Positions 1 to 10,687 of a stretch of DNA of 64,000 nt are shown here, one piece after another. The stretch is taken from assembly GCF_027579695.1 (NCBI RefSeq), contig NC_083570.1, forward strand, positions 5,673,001-5,737,000, read 5' to 3'. Position 1 is the first letter of the stretch, and each line of letters opens with the position of its first letter. The position numbers and the translations under genes were made by a program. The notes below the pieces were generated by a model. That model was not told where the DNA came from. It worked only from the letters and a program-made list of their open reading frames with translations, and made no database searches. The stretch is from Neoarius graeffei. Its lineage: Eukaryota; Chordata; Actinopteri; Siluriformes; Ariidae.

Positions 1-306
1 AGGGGCTTGAATTTGAGTTCAATAAACAGAATACTCTGTTTATATTTTTGTCTCAACTGGTTGCATGTTTTCATATAGGGAGCGACCTTAACAGCACTGA
101 GTATTGAGTGCTACTGTAGAGATACATTATACGCTGCCATTCATAATTAAATCTAGATCTTCCGAACTTTAATGCATCATGGTGAAGAAAAAACTGCAAT
201 TTCCTGGCAACCAAACTGTGGCTAGTGAAAAGGCTGAATGGCTAGTGACTCGGGAAAACCACTAGCCACAGTGGCCGGTGAGCAAAAAAGTTAATGTAAA
301 GCCCTG
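1..306 (-). mobile_element. hAT transposon terminus inside intron 1 of the left TRIM gene (partial)
   Basis: Reading on the minus strand from 306, the sequence begins CAGGGCTTTACATTAAC, the same terminus as the complete hAT element at 19077-21517, and sits at the same distance from TRIM exon 1. The flanking ATACACAG corresponds to the GTGTGTAT target site of the right copy with one change. The rest of the element lies off the window. Its presence in both arms means it was in the intron before the duplication. Confidence 0.8.
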
Positions 307-417
307 ATACACAGATTGAAATTAAAGTTCAAATCATATCACTGACTAAAGCACCTGTTTCTAGATGGGAAACTATAATTAAGATGATTTAATTCTGGAA
401 AAATTTCTAGTTCTCAC

Positions 418-1008
418 CTGTTTCTCAGCTCTTTCTGCTGCAACTGAAACAGCGTCATGGTCTTTATGTTTCTCCAACATGCACAAAGAGCAAATACATA
501 TTTGATCAGTACGACAGTAGATCTCAATCAGCTTGTTATGTTCAGAGCAGATCTTCTCTTGGAGTTTTGCTGAGGCTTCAATTAATGTGTGTTTTCTCAA
601 AGCAGGAACTTCAAGATGAGGTTTCAGATGAATTTCACAAAATGAAGTCAAACACATCAGACAGGACTTGACGGCTTTGTGTTTTCTCCCGGTGCAGAAA
701 TCACACTCCACATCTCCAGGTCCAGCGTAACAGTGAGCAGGAGAAGCAGCTTGGACTTTAGTCTTCTTCAGTTTCTCCACCACTTCATCCAGCATGTTGT
801 TTCTGCGTAGAACAGGCCTTGTCGTGAAAGTGTCTCTGCACTGAGGACAGCTGTAGACGCCCTTCTGATCCTCCTGATCCCAGCGGCCATTAATACACAC
901 CTTACAGAAACTGTGACCACAGGAGATAGCCACCGGATCCTTCAGGAGATCCAGACACACTGGACACATGAACTGGTCCTGAGCTACTGAAATACTGGCC
1001 TCGGCCAT
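418..1008 (-). CDS. TRIM family E3 ubiquitin ligase, exon 1 only (RING + two B-boxes), left paralogue
   Basis: The exon encodes 197 residues. A C3HC4 RING finger is complete (C15, C18, C30, H32, C35, C38, C54, C57). B-box-like zinc motifs follow, starting near [15 protein letters not shown] and CSEHNK, and the exon ends at AEKQ exactly on a splice donor (CAG|GTGAGAA at 418/417). The start codon was chosen because it matches the right paralogue and the family start MAEASIS. The remaining exons (coiled coil, B30.2) would lie beyond the window edge, so it cannot be told whether the gene is complete. It diverges from the right copy by a short N-terminal indel and scattered substitutions with no stop codon, which suggests the exon has stayed under constraint. 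Family role (known): ubiquitin ligase, often in innate antiviral response. Symbol withheld because the finTRIM/TRIM16/TRIM25-like groups cannot be separated from exon 1. Confidence 0.85.
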
Positions 1009-1022
1009 TTTCCTGAACTCAC

Positions 1023-1024
<2 letters not shown>

Positions 1025-1055
<31 letters not shown>
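1025..1055. repeat. (GA)n tract upstream of left TRIM exon 1
   Basis: A GA dinucleotide run, read as (TC)n on the coding strand. It is followed by GTGAGTTCAG just before the ATG, so together they make a polypyrimidine tract and AG. The start-codon exon may thus be preceded by a 5' untranslated exon. Confidence 0.7.
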
Positions 1056-1057
<2 letters not shown>

Positions 1058-1895
1058 AGTTTTGTTTTCTCTGAAATGAGGAGTTACTTCCTGGTTCTGT
1101 GTGTGAAAGAGCAATAGAGGAAGAGGAGGAGCACAAACACAGAGAGATCATGAACACTCCTCTATTAACCATTTCATCTCCCTTCAGTGCAGAAATATAA
1201 CCCATGTAGCTGCACTGATTAGGATTAATTTCATGAAATACTCACAGAATGGATCTTAATTTTCTGGACTTTTCCACCTACTGACACCTCAAGCACAACT
1301 TTCAGCCTTGTTGATAAATTACAATTGTTTCACTTGAACAGCTTTTTCCTCGTGACATCTTTAAACTGATCTTCATCCCTAAAGAATGTTGGAGCCATTT
1401 TAAAAGTGAGGAGGACGCAGCTGTCAGGAAGGAAAACCGTATTTTATTGATTTTGCATTGTTTATTGCGAATAGAAATCACAAAAGTGGATCTTTTTTTC
1501 TACAAAATCTCCATTTCACTCAGTATGAGCGCTCCAGGCTTAACAAGAGCCTGAACTCTTGATGACCTGCTGTTTGTGGAAACTAATCCACTTTGTGTTG
1601 GGTCACATCCCACCACCTCATCGCAGATTAGTTTCCTGGAGCAGCATGCCTCATCCTGTTTTATTCCGGACATCATAATTTATCAAGAACATTATTCTGG
1701 GTCGATGAAGAATTGTTTCTCATGAACAGGTTGTTGAGATGGAAATGAAGTTGGTTGATGAATATGTTTGAGATCAGAGATCCTGAGTCGCCTAAATCAG
1801 TCATTAGATGTGTCTTTGAGAAGTAGGAGAACACTGGAGAACCAGGAGGAAACCCACACTGACACAGGTCATTTTAACATTGTTAACAGACTGAA

Positions 1896-3322
1896 ATGAA
1901 TGTGCTGAAAGGCAGAAGAAAGAAATCTGCTAGTAGTGTTAACACAAGACGAGCTCACGATATCAAAAAATCGGAAATTATAAAAGAATATAAAGAAGGT
2001 GGCGTACAAGCAATTGACTTTGAATGTTTAAATGCTGTCTTAAAAATAAAATGGTTAAAATCTTTTCTGCTAGGTAGAAATAATATTTCGTTTTGTCTTT
2101 CCAGAGGTTTATTTGAAAAAAAGGGAGGTATTGAGTTTGTCCTTAAATGTGATTTTAAAATAGAAAAACTACCAGTCAAGTTGGCATCCTTTCACAAGCA
2201 GGTTCTGTTATGCTGGAAACTTATGTACAACCACAACTTTACACCACACCAAACACCGATTTGGAATAATAGATATGTTCTGTGTAATGGAAAATCTCTC
2301 TTTTTGCAACACTGGATGGATAAAGGTATTTGGTTAATATCTCACCTTATGGATAATCAGGGCAACTGGCTGTTATATGAAAACTTCTGCTCCATTCATA
2401 ATATTACCTGCAAAAAAGCTGAATTTAATAAAATATGCAAAGCAATTCCTCAACCAGTCAAACAACTTGTACAAAACATTGATCCTGAGAGTTTGCCTCC
2501 TCCTAACCTTCCAATACTCTACATCATGGAACAAGACTTTCTTAACAAAGAGATTCCAAACAAAATCCTACATAATCATTTGAATAATAATCTGTACCCA
2601 ATACGTTCAAATAGAAATTCCATCTTTCAGAAGTTCTCTGAAGTAGAGGTTAAAAAATGGAGGACCCATTATCTCTAGCCGCTTTATCCTTCTACAGGGT
2701 CGCAGGAAAGCTGGAGCCTATCCCAGCTGACTACGGGCGAAAGGCGGGGTACACCCTGGACAAGTCGCCAGGTCATCACAGGGCTGACACATAGACACAG
2801 ACAACCATTCACACTCACATTCACACCTACGGTCCATTTAGAGTTACCAGTTAACCTAACCTGCATGTCTTTGGACTGTGGGGGAAACCGGAGCACCCGG
2901 AGGAAACCCACGCGGACACGGGGAGAACATGCAAACTCCGCACAGAAAGGCCCTCGCCGGCCCCAGGGCTCGAACCCAGGACCTTCTTGCTGTGAGGCGA
3001 CAGCGCTAACCACTACACCAGCGTGCCGCCCAATGGAGGACCCAATATCTAAAATTTCCTGTAAGTCCAAAGGTGAAGGAAGCGCATGTTAAGATTTTGA
3101 ATGAGATTTATCCATCCAGTGGAATGCTAAGAGTGAGGTTCAATATTGACAGTATTGATAACAACTGTATTTTCTGTGAATCAGATATTGAAACTACGGA
3201 CCGTCTTTTCTTTCAATGTATTTACACAAAAACATTTTGGGAGGACTTTTTGGACTGGCTTTCTTCTAAAATCCAGCTACAGGACACACTTACCCTGGAC
3301 AACATAACATTTGTTATAGAGG
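1896..3322 (+). mobile_element. L1/Tx1-like LINE ORF2 C-terminal fragment, split by a SINE
   Basis: An open frame at 1896-2668 encodes the region after the reverse transcriptase of an L1-like ORF2, with typical motifs KLPVKLASFHKQVLLCWKLMY and IWNNRYVLCNGKSLF. After the SINE at 2669-3031 the coding sense resumes at about 3073 and includes CIFCESDIETTDRLFFQC, the Cys-rich C-terminal motif of this LINE group, ending near 3322. No RT or endonuclease domain is present, so this is a dead 3' fragment. The first 312 bp are shared with the right inverted arm. Confidence 0.75.
2669..3031 (-). mobile_element. tRNA-derived SINE (Mermaid-type), minus strand
   Basis: The tRNA-like head lies at the right end (GGCACGCTGGTGTAGTGG on the minus strand, then a B-box GGGTTCGAGCCC), followed by the conserved body and the tail that reads ATAATG. 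The insertion is flanked by a 13-bp target-site duplication, AATGGAGGACCCA, at 2656-2668 and 3032-3044. It interrupts the L1-like fragment. The family name is from memory; the tRNA-like promoter and TSD are seen directly. Confidence 0.9.
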
Positions 3323-4355
3323 GCGCATGCGCACGCTGCGACCGGCAGAAAGTGATAGCTCGGCTCAGCTTGTTTGTTTGTTTGTCTGATTTATTGTCTA
3401 AACGTGAGTCCTGTTGTTTACCAACGTGAAACTGGATAGTACCGAAAGTGTTTTGTGCTGACGATTGAAGAGACATGGATCTACTCCGCACCGTTCTGCT
3501 GCTTCTGCTGGCATTTTTCGGTTACCTGGATACCAGCTCTACCGCCCAATCAGGCTGCGATACAGCAGAAACGAACTTCTGCAACTCAATTGGAGGACTA
3601 CTGGCGTGTCTGACGTCACGTTACAACTATCATCAAAAGACAATCGAACAACGGTAACAGAGGAGCAAAGGAGAAGAGGAGGAAGAGGGGGAAGCGAGGA
3701 GGAGTTCGACGTCGGATGAGGAAGTCGCAGCTTAACCGCCTTCGATGATCCTTGGAAATGTTCGATCTCTTAGAAATAAAGCGGACGAACTGCAGGGGAA
3801 TGTCCGCTTCCTCAAGGATTTTAAAGAGCGCTGTCTGTTGGCGTTTACAGAGACGTGGCTTCATGAAAATGACCCGGACTCTGAGCTGCTGATCAGCGGC
3901 TTTGGAACGCCGCACCGCCTGGACCGGAACAGAGAGGTGACGGGGAGAATTCAGGGTGGAGGGAGGGGTGTGTCTGTATGTCAATCAAACATCCTGTTCT
4001 GCAGTGACAGTAAGCGAGCGTATCTGTACACCTGATGTTGAGCTCTTAGCTGTGTCACTGCGCCCCTTCTGCTGTCCCTGCCCCGCCACTTTCAGCAACT
4101 CTTCACTGCGGCTGCATAGATTCACCCGCAAGCCCCGCCCCCTCCGCCTGCTGTCTCCGATGTTGTGCATAAACTCCAGTGGATCGCTCCTGACGCTCCG
4201 GCTTTTGTGCTCGGTGATTTCAATCACGTTTCACTTAAAAAAAAAAACATCGACCTAGGGATAAAATTAGCTCATGTTTTAAGTCGTTCAAATTCTGTAA
4301 AGCTGCTTTGCGACAATGCTTATTGTTAAAAGCGCGATACAAATAAACTTGACAG
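3323..4355 (+). mobile_element. L2/CR1-group LINE, internally deleted (5' region and start of endonuclease joined to 3' tail)
   Basis: The 5' part has a basic segment and then the N-terminus of an apurinic endonuclease-like domain: NVRSLRNKADELQG from about 3754, TETWLHEND near 3860, GGGVCLYVNQ-like residues after a frameshift near 3960, and APAFVLGDFNHVSL-like residues near 4195-4235. It then jumps at about 4258 to a typical 3' tail, GTAAAGCTGCTTTGCGACAA, ending in AAATAAACTTGAC. The whole reverse transcriptase is missing. At least two frameshifts break the endonuclease. Confidence 0.75.
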
Positions 4356-4647
4356 TATTATTCAATTAAAAGACGGACACTGTAAATGTTCAGTCATGGA
4401 GTTTGGTTATCCAGTGTATGAGCAGCTGTGAATCGATTCACTGAAACGGGCTGTTCAGAGGAGTCGGCTGAGTGAAGTGAATCGGACCGCCCATGTTGAC
4501 GGAGGGAGAGCAGACTTTGTTCCTCCTGCTCTGGGGGGCGGAGCTTCTCTGCTCGGTTAGGGAACAGTGGCTTCTCGCTCTTTGTTGCCTTTATTTTATA
4601 ATATTGTTATTATTATTATTGTGAGCGTGAATAATGCGGGGCGCAGC

Positions 4648-4769
4648 ATGAACCGGAAGCAGGAGGCGGCGGGAGTGGTTCTGACCGGCTACAGCAGCAG
4701 CAGCAGCGAGGCGTTCTGTCCGGCTGCGTGTGGGAGCCCCGGGGACGAGCCTGAAGCTCCGGGACCGAG
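4648..4769 (+). other. Candidate first coding exon in a CpG-rich block (unrecognised)
   Basis: An ATG at 4648 opens a 40-codon frame (MNRKQEAAGVVLTGYSSSSS...) ending at a good donor, GAG|GTGAGC at 4769/4770. Upstream lies a GC-box-like GGGGGGCGGAGC near 4535 in a CpG-rich block. I do not recognise the peptide and see no downstream exon before the solo LTR at 4946. It may be an orphan first exon carried with a segmental copy, or chance. Confidence 0.3.
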
Positions 4770-4945
4770 GTGAGCTCTGGAACCAGCCTTATTTCTGGGA
4801 GGACAGGAGTAAAGGACAAAGTCCGACTCACCTGCAGCTCTTTCTGGAAACGGCACAGAGGTGTGGGAGTGGGCGGAGTCAGGGCCAGGCTCTACATGAA
4901 TGCACCTTTACACACGCGCAGCCGCAGACTGTCATACTCCAGTGC

Positions 4946-5849
4946 TGTTAGGTTTATTATTATGTAGGTTTATAATTAATTGTAAGTATTTTTGATCGTA
5001 AGACTTAAAGGATTTATTTTTCAGTTAAAATGATGATTGAATGATTTATTCTGTTCAGTCTGTTCAGTCAAAATGACCTCAGCCACACTGTTGAAGAACA
5101 TTTTGTTTATTTTTGATAAGAAATGTGTATTATTGAGATGTGTCTAAACGGCGCCTGAAGGTCTACATATGATGTCAGACACACCAACACACACTCAGAG
5201 CTGCATATACTATGTGTTAGATTTTAATGCCATGATTTAAGTTAGCTTATAGCTGGGATTGTAATTTAAGATGGTTAGAGTTAACCAGTCTCTTTAATGT
5301 TGAATCTGAAATGATTGAATGTTGGATTTAATTGTTAGATCTAGGATGCATTTAGTGATTTTATAGTTTTATAGTTTTAAGTTAGAAGTAGCATTTCTTT
5401 GTTTTGCCAGAAATATTCTTTGTATAAGTTGTTCTTATTTTTTGTTTACTTTCTTATAACATATGTGTTTAAAAATTCTATCACCATCTTAAGTATATCT
5501 GACCTGAAGGGGTGTACGTAAGCAATGACCTGCCCCAAGATCAAGATGCTCACTTGCACGCAAGTCAACACACACACACACTAGACACAGATATCAAAAT
5601 GATGTCACTCACTCACACACCCCCATAGACACACACACACACACCCTCTACAGTGATGTCATTTATAACAGATAACACTCACATATAATAACCCTCTGTA
5701 TTCCTGTCCAATTGGGGAACTTGCGAATAAAGATGTGAACTACATTGGGGTTCCTGTCTTTCTTTGCGACTGACCTCCAGAGCTCTGGGTGGTACGAGGG
5801 CGGTGGTCTCGAGACATAAGTTGACCTTCTAACTGGGTTGAACCTAACA
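4946..5849 (+). mobile_element. Solo LTR of an endogenous retrovirus
   Basis: The element starts TGTTAGG and ends CCTAACA (perfect 7-bp inverted ends) and is flanked by AGTGC (4941-4945) and AGTGT (5850-5854), an imperfect 5-bp TSD. Inside are a TATA-like TATAATA at 5684 and a polyadenylation signal AATAAA at 5726, giving a U3-R-U5 layout. It shares most of its length with the LTR at 35790-36819. No internal retroviral sequence follows, so it is a recombination product. A CA-rich stretch lies at about 5565-5645. Confidence 0.8.
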
Positions 5850-6007
5850 AGTGTCATACAGAGTGTGTCCCAGGAACACTGGGCATGAGGTGGGGACACA
5901 CCCCGGGACCCCACTCCATCACAGTTCATGCCCAGGGGCTGGAGAGTGTTGCGTATCCAGCTGTGTTTGTAAGGTTCGAGGAAACCTGAAAACCTCCAGG
6001 GACCCTG

Positions 6008-6496
6008 ATAATGTAATTACATAGTAATACATATTACAGGCAGCACGGTGGTGTAGTGGTTAGCACTGTCGGCTCACAGCAAGAAGGTTCTGGGTTCGAG
6101 CCCAGTAGCTGACGGGGTCTTTCTGTACAGAGTTTGCATGTTCTCCTCCAGGTGCTTCGGTTTCCCCTACATAATGTAATTACATAGTAATACATATTAC
6201 AGGCAGCACAGTGGTGTATTGGTTAGCACTGTCGCCTCACAGCAAAAAGGTTCTGGGTTTGAGCCCAGTAGCTGACGGGGTCTTTCTGTACAGAGTTTGC
6301 ATGTTCTCCTCCAGGTGCTTCGGTTTCCCCTACATAATGTAATTACATAGTAATACATATTACAGGCAGCACGGTGGTTTAGTGGTTAGTACTGTCGGCT
6401 CACAGCAAAAAGGTTCTGGGTTTGAGCCCAGTAGCTGACGGGGTCTTTCTGTACAGAGTTTGCATGTTCTCCTCCGGGTGCTTCGGTTTCCCCCAC
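6008..6496 (+). repeat. Three tandem 163-bp repeats made of a truncated SINE head
   Basis: Units start at 6008, 6171 and 6334 with ATAATGTAATTACATAGTAA and run through the tRNA-like head to CGGTTTCCCC(T/C)ACAT. A fourth start at 6497 leads into a full-length SINE. The exact 163-bp period shows tandem duplication, not independent insertion. Confidence 0.92.
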
Positions 6497-6873
6497 ATAA
6501 TGTAATTATATAGTAATACATATTACAGGCAGCACAGTGGTGTAGAGGTTAGTACTGTCGCCTCACAGCAAAAAGATTCTGGGTTCGAGCCTAGTAGCTG
6601 ACGGGGCCTTTCTGTGTAGAGTTTGCATGTTCTCCCTGTGTTTTGGGTGCTCCGGTTTCCCCCACAGCCCAAAGACATGCAGGTTAGGATAATTGGTGGC
6701 GTTAAATTAACCGTAGGTGTGAATGTGACTGTGAATCTCTGTGTCAGCCCTGCGATGACCTGGCGACTTGTCCAGGGTGTACCCTGCCTCTCGCCCATAG
6801 TCAGCTGGGATAGACTCCAGCTTGCGTGTGACCCTGCACAGGATAAGCGCTTACGGATAATGGATGGATGGAT
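6497..6873 (+). mobile_element. Full-length tRNA-derived SINE (Mermaid-type), plus strand
   Basis: The fourth unit of the 163-bp array continues past the truncation point into the complete SINE body (GGTGCTCCGGTTTCCCCCAC, then CCAAAGACATGCAGGTTAGG) and ends in a GGAT repeat tail, ATGGATGGATGG. The B-box GGGTTCGAGCC is near 6580. Confidence 0.88.
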
Positions 6874-8294
6874 GGACATATTGCAGGTACTTGACACGGA
6901 AAAATACACTTTAGAGACACACTTTGTGCTGTGTATCAGTCCTGCGGTGAAATGGGATCAATGCATGAGCTCGTGTGTGTGAGATGATATGTGTGTCTGA
7001 GACACAGCTGTGTTCTTGTTGTGGTTTAAACCACATCTCAGTGTCACTCCTGAGGTGGGTTGAGAAAGCTGAAACTGATAAAGGGTTGATTAAGAGATGA
7101 TTGACACTTTACACATGGAACAAAATAGCTTTCAAACGCCTGCAAAGTGTGTTCAAGTGCAGTAGGTGTTTCAACTTGGCCTGATTCCACCATCACAGAG
7201 CAACAGATGGGTGACAGTCAGTAACGTACACCTACAGTACACTCTGGGAAACACAGGCACAAACCCGGACTTTTCCTCGTTACTAGGGTTGTACCATTTT
7301 TTTTATAGCTTTATTATGTATCAGTTACTGGGAAATGTGAATCCAGTGTACCTTTAAATAGAGTCTAGATATACGTAATTAGATCAAAAGATGTACTTTG
7401 GTTCCTCGATTTGTGAGCGTCCTCTATATCAGGGGTTCCCAAACTTTTCCATGCCAAGGCCCCCCAAACAGCATTAGCGTGGATTAAAGTTTTCCGTCGC
7501 TACGATGGATTTCCGTCAACTGGGAGCGCTAAAGGTCAATAATGAGATTGATGCAGATCCGAGGAAGAAAAAAAAGGGGGGTAGGCCCATAGGTCTGACA
7601 CTGATGTGATTTAGAACTTCACCAAGCTGCTGTGATTGCCTGTTGTTGAACCCTTTCTTGTGCTGTGTTTGAGTATATGTAAAGGAATAAGTTGTTGTGC
7701 TAGATAGGCCTAAATAAATAAATAAATACAGCCTCCGCTACTGTCTAGTCCCGGGGAGGCTGGGCGTAGGCAGCGAGCCGCGGTGCTCGGCTTGAGTTTC
7801 GTTTCTATCGGCGGCTCCAGACCGACTTTGCACGCTCGTAACTCGGCCAGGGGAGGTCCCAGCCTCCCCAAACTTGGCAGCCAGCGACCTCTGCCCTCTC
7901 CCCAACGAACCAGTGCTAGGGCGGGCCAGCCCCGCGCCTCGGAGTGAGCCGTGGCGCTCCGCACAAAAGGTCAGAAAACAGTGGAAGCCAATACTCCGAA
8001 GCTCAAACTTCAGGAGAGTGGCTCGGTCCGGTGTCGCAAGTGCACAAGAACAGTTATTTGAAAGTTAACCTAATGAATTTGTGCGTGCGCGTGCGATTTC
8101 ATGAAGAACCGGGACAATTGGCATTCGGTGAAAGATTCACACCTATGACTCATTATATTCGCGCACGCCCTCTCGCCCACTGCTGCTTCGGTTTCCCGAT
8201 TTACACGCGTGTCTGAAGATGGAGTTTTCAGAAATCTCCACTCTGCCCAGAGTTTGCGAAAGTTGCTGTTTTCAGTGACTGAAACCTCCGTATA
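6874..8294. other. Non-coding stretch with a GC-rich block
   Basis: No convincing gene. At 7430-7470 there is GGGGTTCCCAAACTTTTCC, a sequence common at vertebrate hAT ends. From 7735 to 7975 lies a CpG-rich block of unknown origin preceded by a short (AAAT)n run. Open frames here are short and unsupported. Confidence 0.4.
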
Positions 8295-9486
8295 TAGTAC
8301 CAGTCAAAAGTTTGGAAACACCTTCAAATTTGATGTTTTTATTTTTAAATTTTTTTCCTACATTGTAAATGAATACTGAAGTCATCCAGACTATGCAGCA
8401 ACACATAAGGAATCATTTAGTAAACTTTAAAATGTTAATCAAACCAAAATATGTTTTAGATTTTAGATTCTTAAAGTAGGCACCTTTTGCTTAGATTACA
8501 GCTTTGCACACTCTTGACATTCTCTCAATCAGCTTCATGAGGTCATCACTCGAAATGGTTTTCCAACAGTCTCGAAGGAGTTCCCAGAGGTGCTGAGCAC
8601 TCGTTGGCTGCTTTGCCTTCACTCTGCGGTCCAACTCATCCCAAACTTTTTCAGACTGACTGACCTTCATTTCTTAAAGTAATGATGGACTGTCGTTTTT
8701 CTTTACTTAGTTGCACTGCAAAAAATGGCCTTTCAAAAATAAGAAATAAAAGATTAAAACAAAGCATATTTGCTTGAATCAGATGAAAAAAATCTGCCAA
8801 TGGAACTAGTCAAATTTGACTTGGTAAGATTTCTTAAAGTAAGATGAAAAATCTAACCTGCTTTTAGATGAAATAATTCCAAAATAAGATTGGGGAACTT
8901 ATTATGCGAGATCTGATTAACTCAAAATAATCAAAATAGTTCTTATAACAAGATTGTACTTCTTACATTTAGCCATTCAAGTCATTTTTATTGATTTCAT
9001 TTTAAGGGTATTTCACTTAAATTCATGACAGTCTTAGCAGTAAAAACTGAATTTAAGATAAATATACTAATATTAGGATTGTTAAATTCTACAACTAAGC
9101 ATTGCTAGCTTAAAAGATTCTCCTTTTGTGACCTGTAATTAGTAAAATACTCTAGATATGAGACCAGAGACTATCTTGAATCAAGTTGATGACACGTGTA
9201 GCATTGCAACAAGTTTATTTTTTTTTCCCATTTCAACATTCAAACATTAAAACATCTCTTAAGATTCCACTTCCCCAGGACCTCAGGCACCAAAAAAAAA
9301 AAAGTCTACGCATTTTGACTTACAGTGCTTACACAACGCCAAAGCAACAGTGCATTTTGGGGGCACTGACTATTCATGTGTACAAGGGGTTTACAAGATC
9401 AGGCACAAAAAACCCCCAAACAAACAAACAAAAAAACACAAAAAAACCACTGAACTTAACTCACAGCATTCCAAAAAGACCTCACT

Positions 9487-10687
9487 AAGGCCCTGTCCAC
9501 ATGGCAACGGATTCAGGTGACTCCAATACAATTGCTTATCGTTTACGCCTGGCGTCCACACGGCACCGGCGTTTTGGGTGCCCAAAACGCAATCTTTTTG
9601 AGAACGGGTTCCAGAGTGGAAAGATCTGGCAACGTTGCCGTTGTGAAGTCGTCTGGATGAGTAAAACGGATTTGTTTACGATGACGTCACAACCACATGA
9701 CTGTGAGTGCTTCACGCCGGGTAGAAGTGTAACGAACTCGATGCGAGTTGTCAACAAATCCTATAACTTGGTTCATGAAACGCGCTTACAAAATATTTTC
9801 ACTGTGAATATTTATTGTGTAATGGTGCAAAGTGAGAGAGAGAGAGAGAGAGAGACTCTGCCCTTAGGGCAGAGTCAATCCCGCCAGCAAAAATAGGGAA
9901 AAAAAGGAGCGATCTCACCTCTTCAGATGTTGGTTTAAGTCCGACAATACATTCCTCAAAAAGGGCGTAGAAGAGCAAATTAATCCATCAATGTGTAGCA
10001 TTCAATTTATTCCGGACCATTAAAGACGCCGCCTTCCGCGTAGAATCATACGTCATCCTTGCCGCCATATTGGATAGGTCAAAGCGGAGAATAAAGATTC
10101 ATGTGCTGCGTTTAACTGTACCAACAGGTTTACCGTCCAAACGAGATCACATGGGATTACCTTTCACAGGTGAGAAACAACAAATTAATCCATCAACGTG
10201 TAGCATTCAATTTATTCCGGACCATTAAAGACGCCGCCTTCCGTGTAGAATCATACGTCATCCTCACCACCATATTGGATAGGTCAAAGCGGAGAATAAA
10301 GATTAGCTGCGTTTAACTGTACCAACAGGTTTGCCGTCCAAACGAGATCACATGGGATTACCTTTCACAGGTGAGACTGGAAAAATACTTTTCATTGTAT
10401 TTGGTCATTATAATGTAATTTTACGAACAGATTTTCCTGACTTTGTGGCTAATATGAAGTCTCGCGCATAATAGTTTATGCGCATGCGTCCTTACTTCTT
10501 CTATTGTTCTGGTGTCTCCGAAGGGACCGTCTTACAGCGCCCCTAGAGGTGTGGCATGTGTATTGCATCGTTTTCAGCAAGCGTTGCATTGTCATATGGA
10601 CCTGATATTTTACTGATTGTTGCCCATTTGGACGCGATATATTTTTAAATAACATCTCGTTGCCGTTGTCATGTGGATGTAGCCTAA
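9487..10687 (+). mobile_element. DNA transposon remnant carrying THAP-like exon fragments
   Basis: The ends are inverted relatives: AAGGCCCTGTCCACATGGCA on the left and the complement of GCCGTTGTCATGTGGATGTA on the right. It holds CRE-like TGACGTCA at 9682, a GA-rich microsatellite (9834-9855) and a 205-bp tandem duplication with a THAP-like coding start. It is the third level of nesting here (inside 8714-11162, inside 8295-11591). Confidence 0.65.
9977..10378 (+). pseudogene. 205-bp tandem duplication containing a THAP zinc-finger first exon
   Basis: Units start at 9977 and 10182 with AAATTAATCCATCAA. In the first unit an ATG near 10100 opens MCAAFNCTNRF...HGITFH, which matches the C-x4-C...FHxFP start of THAP domains, and is cut by a donor (CACAG|GTGAG) near 10170. 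The second unit has lost the ATG and first Cys by a small deletion. THAP domains bind DNA in P-like and other transposases (known); here the exon is a remnant. Confidence 0.55.

Larger units (their letters stand above)
1..2207. repeat. Left arm of a 2.2-kb inverted duplication
   Basis: This segment reads, on the opposite strand, as 17170-19382 with only scattered substitutions and small indels. It contains a hAT end (1-306), TRIM exon 1 (418-1008), its GA-rich upstream tract, about 900 bp of upstream flank and the start of an L1-like fragment (1896-2207). Homology stops at 2207, just after GGTTCTG, inside the LINE coding region. The outer end is cut by the window start, so the arm may be longer. 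Arms seen directly; the mechanism is inference. Confidence 0.93.

Noticed and set aside
2865-3092. Open frames on both strands over the SINE at 2669-3031 (and at 12779-13169)
   Set aside because: Identical frames recur in each SINE copy; they are by-products of the SINE sequence.
3475-3657. Short frame with a signal-peptide-like start (MDLLRTVLLLLLAFFGYL)
   Set aside because: It lies in the 5' region of the L2-like LINE just before its endonuclease; only 60 codons, and no cellular protein match comes to mind.
6040-6110. tRNA-like sequences (A-box and GGTTCGAGCCC B-box) as tRNA genes
   Set aside because: They are heads of SINEs; no complete cloverleaf or anticodon arm of a functional tRNA is evident.
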